The notes beneath the pieces are model-generated. The model was not told where the DNA came from. It did not search any database and was given only the letters and a program-made list of their open reading frames with translations. A DNA stretch of 64,000 nt from the NCBI GenBank assembly GCA_036186865.1, contig AP025040.1, positions 14,686,360 to 14,750,359 of the forward strand, in the 5' to 3' direction. The DNA comes from Eustoma russellianum (taxonomy: Eukaryota; Streptophyta; Magnoliopsida; Gentianales; Gentianaceae). Of the stretch, positions 57,037 to 64,000 are shown piece after piece. The number at the start of each line of letters is the position of its first letter. Within the stretch, counting starts at the first letter, position 1. A program made the position numbers and the translations under genes.

Positions 57037-57278
57037 ATTTTCTTTAATGTTTAAAAATCTAAAAAGTAAAATGACATTTTAAAATATAAAATTAAAAATT
57101 TTTAAGAAAAAGTAAAAAATGCCTCCACCTTTTCACTATTCATCCTCCGGTTTCAACAAGCAAAAAAGAAAAAGAAAAAGAAATTACAGCATGAACAATG
57201 CTAAATGGAAAGCAAATTCGCTTTCTACTCTCTTTTCCTCTAGAAAAAGCAACAAAAAATTTCTAATCGATTCTTAAA

Positions 57279-57507
57279 ATGGCAAACTGCTCGCAAATCC
57301 ACAGGCGGGAAGGCACCGAGGAAGCAGCTGGAAACAAAAGTCGCCAGAAAGTCAGCTCCGGCGACCGGAGGAGTGAAGAAGCCTCACAGGTTCCGTCCAG
57401 GAACAGTCGCTCTTCGTGAAATCAGAAAGTACCAGAAATCCACTGAGTTGCTGATCAGGAAGCTTCCATTCTAGAGGCTAGTTCGTGAGATTGATCAGGA
57501 TTTCAAA
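57279..57507 (+). pseudogene. Histone H3.1-type pseudogene, truncated
   Basis: After an ATG at 57279 and a deletion of about 11 bp the frame reads TARKSTGGKAPRKQLETKV, then ARKSAPATGGVKKPHRFRPG and ALREIRKYQKSTELLIRKLPF. A TAG (57472-57474) stands in place of Gln68, followed by RLVREIDQDFK, where similarity ends near residue 79. Ala31 and Phe41 mark the replication-coupled plant H3.1 type rather than H3.3 (Thr31, Tyr41). Ala21Glu, Ala24Val and Ala75Asp are further changes. H3.1 genes lack introns, so retroposition and DNA duplication cannot be told apart. The protein would be a nucleosome core component if intact; this copy cannot be. Confidence 0.88.
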
Positions 57508-58565
57508 ATAGGATGAATATGAAGAGGGTAAGGGCAAATTCAAATTAGATATATTTGAATAACATTTTTTAATTAAATCAACGAGGGAAAGGTGTATTTT
57601 TCAAATATTAATAGGTAAAAATGTATTTTTAAGTGTATTGGAGATTATGTCAAAAATAGAGGACAAAAGGTAATCATCTTTAAATTTAGTCTTTGGAAGG
57701 TGAATAGAAGTTTTCCTTCTGGAAGAATGTATTTTCATATATTAAAGAAAAAAAAGCAAAAAAAGCAAAAAAAAAAGAATAGAGAGACGGCTAAAATTAG
57801 GTCATAGTGAGCGTCAACTGCACATGACAAGGGAAGAGGAGACTAGCAGATCAAGAACACGCGCAGTACAAAAAAAAATTACAGAAATGGCGAGTGGGTT
57901 AGGCCCAGCCCGTTAGCATCGAATCCGGTTCATATCAGGCCGATTATGAGCTTGCCCATTTGGATTGAATCTGTTCCAATTCAGATTCTGATTAAACCCG
58001 CAATCAGACCTAGCCAGCTGACCTCTTGACTGTTGACTGCTGACCAGTTGACCATTTTTTGTTTTATTTTTTTAACTGTCTATGTCCTGATCAACGTGAT
58101 TTATTTTGATTAGATTTTTTTTTGATGACATATATAGAATTATCTTCTTAATTTTGAGATTAGCCATAACTTCTTAAAATTACATAAATAAAAGGTTATC
58201 AAACCAATGGTTTCGATTGATAAGATAATTACTCTATCCGACAGGAAAGTGATTATTTTATTAATCAAAAAAATTAAACATGAAACTTTTCTATGCCCGC
58301 ATGTAGTGAAATATTTCTTGGTTTTTTAGTTTTCATGCTGTTATAAGTGTATTCTGTGCATGAGCATAACATGTACCCACATGAAGGTTTAGAATATATT
58401 ATGAGAATTAACTTGATTAATTCATCATTGTCTTTATAGCATGATAAGTATTACTTTGGTTATGCAGTTATTCTCAGTATTGAATTATTTGATTCTACTA
58501 ATACTCCAACGTTGATTGGTGACAATTACACTGAATTGAAGTATACTCCAATGAGCCTATAAGTA
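57508..58565. other. Intergenic, nothing recognised
   Basis: AT-rich with A-runs (57740-57780). A GC-richer stretch at 57890-58080 has repeated gttgaccatt/ctgaccagtt words but no coding sense. Confidence 0.5.
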
Positions 58566-61090
58566 CAAAACAACAACAACCAATCATACTCAGTACATCC
58601 CAACGACAGCAAAAGCTATCGCTAGGGTCTGGGGAGGGTGAGATGCATGCAAACAATACTTCCATCCCAATGGATAGAGAGTTTGCTTCCAGTGAGACTG
58701 CCGGCTCTATATGTACCTGCATAGATAGCACAATAATAGGAATATGTACTAGTGAAGGGATTTTATTAAACATAAACAGTACTCTTTCGAAATTAAAATA
58801 GGCATAACATTAGGTGTGCAAAATACTTGAAAGACAACACCGAAACAAAAAGTGCAAAGTCAACCTACAGTGTAAATACTATCTAATCCTCTATGTATGC
58901 TTTAAGGTGTCCATATATCCTGCATACCCCTCCTTAACCTTAATCTTCTACCTCCATGAACTCATATTCTGGACCATGTCTTCAAAGAGGTGCAACTCTA
59001 GTAAGTTATGTCTAATTTGCTCATCTCACGCCAGTTTGGGTCTGTCTTTACGCCTCTTTCCTTCTACATGAGGCTTTTAATTGCACTGACAGACGTTGTT
59101 GCCTGTCTCCTCTTGACATGCCCAAACCATCTCAGTCTTCCCTCTCTTATCTTATCTGTTACACTAGCCACCCCTAACATTTCTATGTATACCTCATTTC
59201 TTATCATGTCTAGCTTTGTGTGCCGACACATCCACCTCAGCATCCTCATCTCTGCAACTTCCATCTTCTGTGACTGCATCCTCTTAATGGCCTAGCATTC
59301 TGTTCCATATAACATTGCCGGCCGCACTGCCACCCTATAAAATTTTCCCTTTAATTTAGTTGGAAAATTCTTGTCACACAATACCCCTGAGGCCGCCCTC
59401 CACCTACACCAACCTGTCTGAACTCGGTATGCTACGCTACTCTCTATGTCCCTATCTTTTTCTGTACAAATGATCCTAAGTACTTGAACTTACTTACCTT
59501 TGGAACCACTTGACCCTCGATGGTGAGTTGGATATTCTCATTGTCGACTGCACCGTTGAAGTCGTAGTGCAGATACGTGGTCTTAGAACGAATAATCCTT
59601 AGGCCTTTTCCCTCTAAAGCACCTCTCCACTCCTCTAGTCTCATAATCAGGTTATGTTTACTATCCGCGACTAATACAATATCGTCAACAAAAAGCATAC
59701 ACCATAAAACTAATCTCTTGGATCGGCTTTGACAACTCGTCTAGGACAACTGCAAAAAGAAATGAGCTCAAAACAGACCCTTGATGTAGATTTACCTCCA
59801 CTGGTAAGAAGTCCGTATTCCCTATAGGCGTATGAACGGTTATTTTTGTCTTAGCATAAATATCCCTAATTGTGTCTATATATTTCATAGGAACCCATCT
59901 TGCGTCAAGACTATCCCATATCAGTCTACGTGTCACACTATCACACGTTTTTTCAAGATGATGAAAACCATATGTAGATCTCGTTTCTTCTCCCTATACT
60001 CTCCTCAATCTTCTTAAAATGTGTATCGCATCGTGGTTGACCATCATGGCATAAAACCAAATTGGTTTACCGTAACTTGAGTTTCATCCCGAATTATAGT
60101 GTCGATTATTCTCTCTCTTATAATTTCATAGTATGACTGAGCAATTTAATCCCTCTGTAATTCCCACAATACCGTGCGTCTCCTTTTTTCTCATAGAGGG
60201 ACCACTACACTCCTTCTCGACTCATCTGACATTTTTCCTGTTTTGAAAATAAGGTTGAACAAATAGTTAGCCATTGAAACCCTCTCCTCTCCCAAACACT
60301 TCCACACCTCAATGGGTATGTTATCCAGGCCAACTGCCTTAACTCTTCCATCTTCTTAAGTGTTTTCTTCACCTCTCCTTGTGTGACGCTACGACAATTG
60401 CAGTTTTTATATTGTCGTTTTTAGGTAGTGATGCTTTTCTTTTCTTCATGGTTGACCCTTCCGCTGTTGAAAAGGTTGTGAAAGTATGTTTGTCATTGCC
60501 CTTTGATGTCTTGTTCTTTGACTAAAACATGTCCCTCTTCACCTTTTATAAAATTCACAACTCATAGGTCTTGCCTCTTTTGATCTCTAGCTTTTACAAT
60601 CTTGAACGTATCACGCTCTCCTTTCTTTGTTTCTAATCTTTCGTACATCCTTTTATAGGATGCGTTCTTCGCCCCGATCACTGTCTTCTTTGCCTCCTTA
60701 CTAGCGATTTTGTAGTTCTCCCTCACTCTCTCTTTCTCCTTCCCGTCTATGCAGCTTAACACCCCTCTAAAACTCTTTTGATTATTCCTTATTTTTCGTT
60801 GTACATACTTGTTCCATTACCACGACTCTTTATCTACGGCTTTCCTGTTTTTAACCTAAGAGTTTCCCTCGCTGCATGAGTAATGGTAGTCATCATAGCC
60901 TCTCACATCTGGTTTGTTCCTCAACTAGTGGATCTGATATCGCCAAGATGACCTTTTCTCTAAATATGTTAATTTTTTCGTCCTTTAATCTTCCCCATCG
61001 AATCCTCTGTGGTAATTTTCAAACCTTCGTGCTCAGCTTTTGGCTTAAAGCTATAACTACGACAGGTAAACGGTGTTGTGTCACTGCTGT
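58566..61090 (-). pseudogene. RTE-type LINE ORF2 relic with 3' end
   Basis: Minus-strand pieces in order: a linker (ENYKIASKEAKKTVIGAKN, about 60720), an RT start (NYRGIKLLSHTMK, about 60130), RRLIWDSLDARWVP (59930), HQGSVLSSFLFAVVLDEL (59790), and the catalytic box FVDDIVLVADS (59695). Then KFKYLGSFVQ (59470) and the tail AEMRMLRWMCRHTK and RLRWFGHVKRR (59250-59100). The 3' end carries gagtatgattggttgttgttg at about 58590-58566, typical of RTE short-repeat tails. ORF2 normally nicks DNA and primes reverse transcription on target. The endonuclease part is missing or unreadable, and frames change repeatedly. Confidence 0.85.
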
Positions 61091-61093
61091 CTG

Positions 61094-61981
61094 TTAGTGT
61101 ATGTGCCCTAGGCCATGATTTGGATGTTTTATGTTATACATTTATTATTAATAAAGAGGTTTTATTATCATTATTGTTGGTTAGTATGTTACACAATTAT
61201 GATATATGTCGCTGGTTCGTTATTGTTATAGAGATAAAATAATTTGTAACCAGTATGAGTATTGATTTGATAATCATGAGATGATTATGTGTATGATGAT
61301 ACAAATTAATCTCATAGATACTTGTTAGACAACAGTGTATTGGATAAACTCATCATGAGATTACTACATGGATTAGCGTCATAAGTAAATCTCATGATAA
61401 TCATGTTTTAATCCTTAGACTTGAGATTGTCATAGTTTCCAACATAAGGACTATTATATTTTGACATGATCAAACGTTATACGTAAATGGATAATAATAA
61501 AGGTCATGATTGAATATGATAGAAATTATGTAGAGGATATTGAACAATCAAGATAGAATTTGTCCCTCTCTTTTGAGAGAGATATCTTTGGGCCCCTCGA
61601 TTAGTGAGACTGTGAATGCATGGTCGTGCTCAAATGAATTGATAGTGTAATCAATGTCATTTGTTTTATCAGTCTACTTAGAGATCGAGTAATCATATGT
61701 TTGAACAATATAAGTGTGACGCTTACCATGACTTGTGTTCAAACTAGATATCATGTGACAAAGGGATTAATGCATGTACTATTATTAGGCTAGTTGGACT
61801 TGTCGTAATGTCTTTCTAGAGATCAATTACGACTTGTTCGTTTAATGGAGATTTAACCGACTGCCAATTAATATGTGCCTATCGGGTCACACACAAGAAT
61901 GTGTATTGGCTGATATTAATTATTAATAATATTAAGATTAGACATTAATTATTATTATTGTTATTTTCGTTTTTTGGTGAT
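61094..61981 (+). mobile_element. LTR-like sequence, left part
   Basis: It starts TGTTAGTGTATGTGCCCTAGG and has the composition of a long copia LTR (regularly spaced ATCATGAGAT and GTGACGCTTACC words). No gag or primer site is seen before the L1 fragment begins near 61988. The element type is inferred from general resemblance. Confidence 0.4.
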
Positions 61982-62461
61982 TATTTTTTTTGATAAAAGA
62001 CGGGCGGTACCGTCCTGGTGTTTTATTAATAATATTACCCTCACTTGTGGCGGAGGAATACCGTGGTTACATTAATTTCTGCCTATGGAGGGAGACTCTC
62101 CCAAATTAAACAGAATAACATTAAGAACATGTACAGTTTATGCAAATAAACAAAAAAGGAGATAACAAGTTTCGCTAAGAGATAAAAACTAATAAAGTTT
62201 GTGAAATTGATAATCCTGTAAACGCAGCCAATAGGAGTGTCTATGTTGTCTCCACTGCCATATTTCGTTGTTGGATTGTAGACCTTTGTAGAGAAAGCGT
62301 GGATGTAGAACATCTCTCGCACACCATTTTGACGACGATGTCCGGTGTTGTCCAGTCCAGCCGTGTATGGGTATCGCATTAAAAAACGAAAGAAAGCTGA
62401 TCAGTAATAAATTTGCTAACCACGTGTGTGTATGAACAAAATCAGAATGACACATACCGAT

Positions 62462-62492
62462 GTTGCCTGTATTCCAATGGAACACAGGCAAC
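62462..62492. repeat. 31-bp imperfect palindrome, copy 1
   Basis: Arms gttgcctgt and acaggcaac enclose attccaatggaac, which itself pairs. A sister copy is at 62656-62686. Confidence 0.85.
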
Positions 62493-62655
62493 CAAAAAAT
62501 AACACTTGCAACGGTACAATGCATGATTCCGTAGCGCTTGACTTGCCCGTTAATCCAATCCTCGGCCACATGACAGGAACAAAAAATATGATCCACAACA
62601 TATGAAATAGACTGGAAAATAGTAAATGAAATAAGCAACAGCAGAACATACCAAT

Positions 62656-62686
62656 GTTGCCTATGCCAATATATGACACAGGCAAC
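62656..62686. repeat. 31-bp imperfect palindrome, copy 2
   Basis: Same length and arms as copy 1 with a different centre (ccaatatatg), 194 bp away. Each is followed by similar sequence (accaatgttg / accgatgttg context). Confidence 0.85.
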
Positions 62687-63340
62687 GTCCGCAAAAGAGC
62701 GCCAACCCATAGGAGACATCAGAAGCATAAATTGGATACTGTCGTATCCAGAGCTAATGCACCACGGACTTCACATGGCAGTTCTGACCACCTCAGAAAC
62801 TGAATACACCCTTTCGCCTTGAGTCCATATGTGGATAAATTATGTGCTGCCATATTTGCCTCACGTGGACAATGTAGTAATGTGGAATTGTTGAGCTGTA
62901 AGAAGTGAATTGCCCGTCTCAACTCTGCCGCATAAGCCCCAGTGAACTCATCAGGGCGTGCTATGTGATTAATGAGAACCTGACAATCCGTCTCAAGTAT
63001 TAACTGATCATAGGAGGTGGGAGTAAAACATTATTGAAAAAAGTAGCGCCATAAGCTCCGCTCGCAACGGTGGGACAGCTGGCAATAAATACAAATAGCC
63101 GAGACAAACTCTCCTTGATGGTTACGCAGAATAGCCCCTGCTGAAGATTTAGTTTGTCTTACCGCCGCATCCACATTTAGCTTGAATTTCCTGACTGGCG
63201 GTTGCATCCAACGCACAATCTGAACGCGTCTGGCTCGTATGAATGGAGAATAAGAAAGAGCATATAAATGTGGGATATGCTTAGAGAATTTATGTCCCTG
63301 TGTGGCTGCACACCATGTATGTATATGATCTCGGACCCTC

Positions 63341-63361
63341 TCAGCCATATATATATATATG

Positions 63362-63392
<31 letters not shown>

Positions 63393-63565
63393 GTATATAT
63401 ATATATGTATATATATATATGTATATATATATATGTATATATATATATATGTATATATATATGTATAATACATATATACATATATATGTATATATGTGTA
63501 TATATGTATATATATGTATATGTATTATACATATATATATATATATGTATATATATATGTATTAT
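63341..63565. repeat. TA-rich microsatellite with periodic G
   Basis: Runs of TATATA interrupted every 10-16 bases by TATG or GTAT, including a mirror-like turn around 63465-63480 and 63525-63535. Open frames through it (YIYIY) are artefacts. Confidence 0.97.
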
Positions 63566-64000
63566 CGGATAATAACGAAAGAATCCATATCTGATATGGA
63601 TTTTGAATATCCTGATAGAATCCATATATGATATGAATTTTGATTGGCATCAACTAATCCAATTAGGACTCGGATTTTGATGTATATATATGTGTATATA
63701 TATTGTGTATCTCGTATCGAGAACACACACGAAAACAACAGAAAAATCCTAGAGCCGTTTTTGGAGAAAAGAAAGTTCTCTCAGCCGCGCCGTTCAAGAG
63801 CTAGCACTCCGACCGGAAGCATTTGTGTAGATACCGATAGAGGGTGATCGTGCCATCGCACCTCCTACATTCGTGCCTCCAACGTCTGCAGATTTCGAAT
63901 CTACAGAGGTAAGGTTTTTGATTTCTTTCATCGAATTAAACGAACAACATGGATCCTTGGTAGGAAATCGGAGATCAAGTTTTGTTTTTCCGCTGCGCGT
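63566..64000 (+). other. LTR-like or leader sequence, right edge of window
   Basis: After short GATATGGAT direct repeats comes a stretch with ctctcagccgcgccgttcaag and gggtgatcgtgccatcgcacc, then aGGTAAGGTTTT near 63909. This could be the end of an LTR plus untranslated leader of an element continuing to the right, or a host 5' UTR with a donor site. I cannot tell. Confidence 0.3.

Larger units (their letters stand above)
61985..63345 (-). mobile_element. 5'-truncated L1-type LINE, 3' end with RNase H
   Basis: On the minus strand the sequence ends GTACCGCCCGTCTTTTATC followed by an A-run (61995-61985), the usual plant L1 3' end. The coding part has RNase H text: VRKFKLNVDAAV and AGAILRNHQGEFVSA (63180-63090), a frame change near 63030, then LETDCQ and HCPREANMAAHNLSTYGL (62990-62820). 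It ends at the TGA near 62727. RT is absent, so the copy is truncated. Two 31-bp hairpins lie in its 3' UTR. Confidence 0.8.

Noticed and set aside
63268..63631. Tyr/Ile repeat proteins on both strands
   Set aside because: Pure translation of the TA microsatellite.

Overview
This is plant nuclear DNA, almost certainly from a eudicot. It carries the full spectrum of plant repeats: Ty1/copia and Tat-lineage Ty3/gypsy LTR retrotransposons, a CACTA (En/Spm) transposon, RTE-type and L1-type LINEs, and a histone H3 relic with plant H3.1-type residues. I could not place the species or family from sequence alone. No bacterial, organellar or clearly intact host gene was recognised. The window is a nest of transposons with a few host remnants.

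Layout. 1-2690: 3' part of a Tnt1-like copia element with an open 645-codon pol and its 3' LTR. 3899-18227: a Tat-lineage gypsy element arranged LTR - internal - LTR - internal (cut short). The two 976-bp LTRs differ at only three positions that I can see. Between pol and the middle LTR lie a 68-bp tandem array and an antisense ORF with three introns and its own TATA box. 18228-about 25397: a decayed CACTA element with TNP and transposase relics on the minus strand, plus a small plus-strand gene. 25398-33585: related minus-strand copia-like elements without recognisable pol, nested in each other and carrying a SIRE-type solo LTR with a perfect target-site duplication (TSD).

34915-43200: an RTE LINE tail split by a 7.4-kb copia element (35623-43059, TSD GGTAC). 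43453-49986: two candidate pieces of a small secreted-peptide gene (speculative), separated by a third copia element (43998-49554, TSD TTCTA). 52381-57036: an Ale-like copia element whose LTRs begin TA and end TA (TSD ATTTT). 57279-57507: histone H3.1 pseudogene. 58566-61090: RTE LINE relic. 61094-64000: LTR-like sequence interrupted by the 3' end of an L1 LINE and an AT microsatellite.

How it works together. Each autonomous element once encoded its own replication enzymes, but nearly all coding regions are now broken. Exceptions are the truncated Tnt1-like pol at the left edge and the spliced antisense ORF of the gypsy element. That ORF keeps frame across three predicted introns and has a TATA box and a poly(A) signal, so it is the most gene-like unit here. 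Four insertions (SIRE solo LTR and three copia elements) are dated relative to their surroundings by exact 5-bp TSDs read directly from the sequence.
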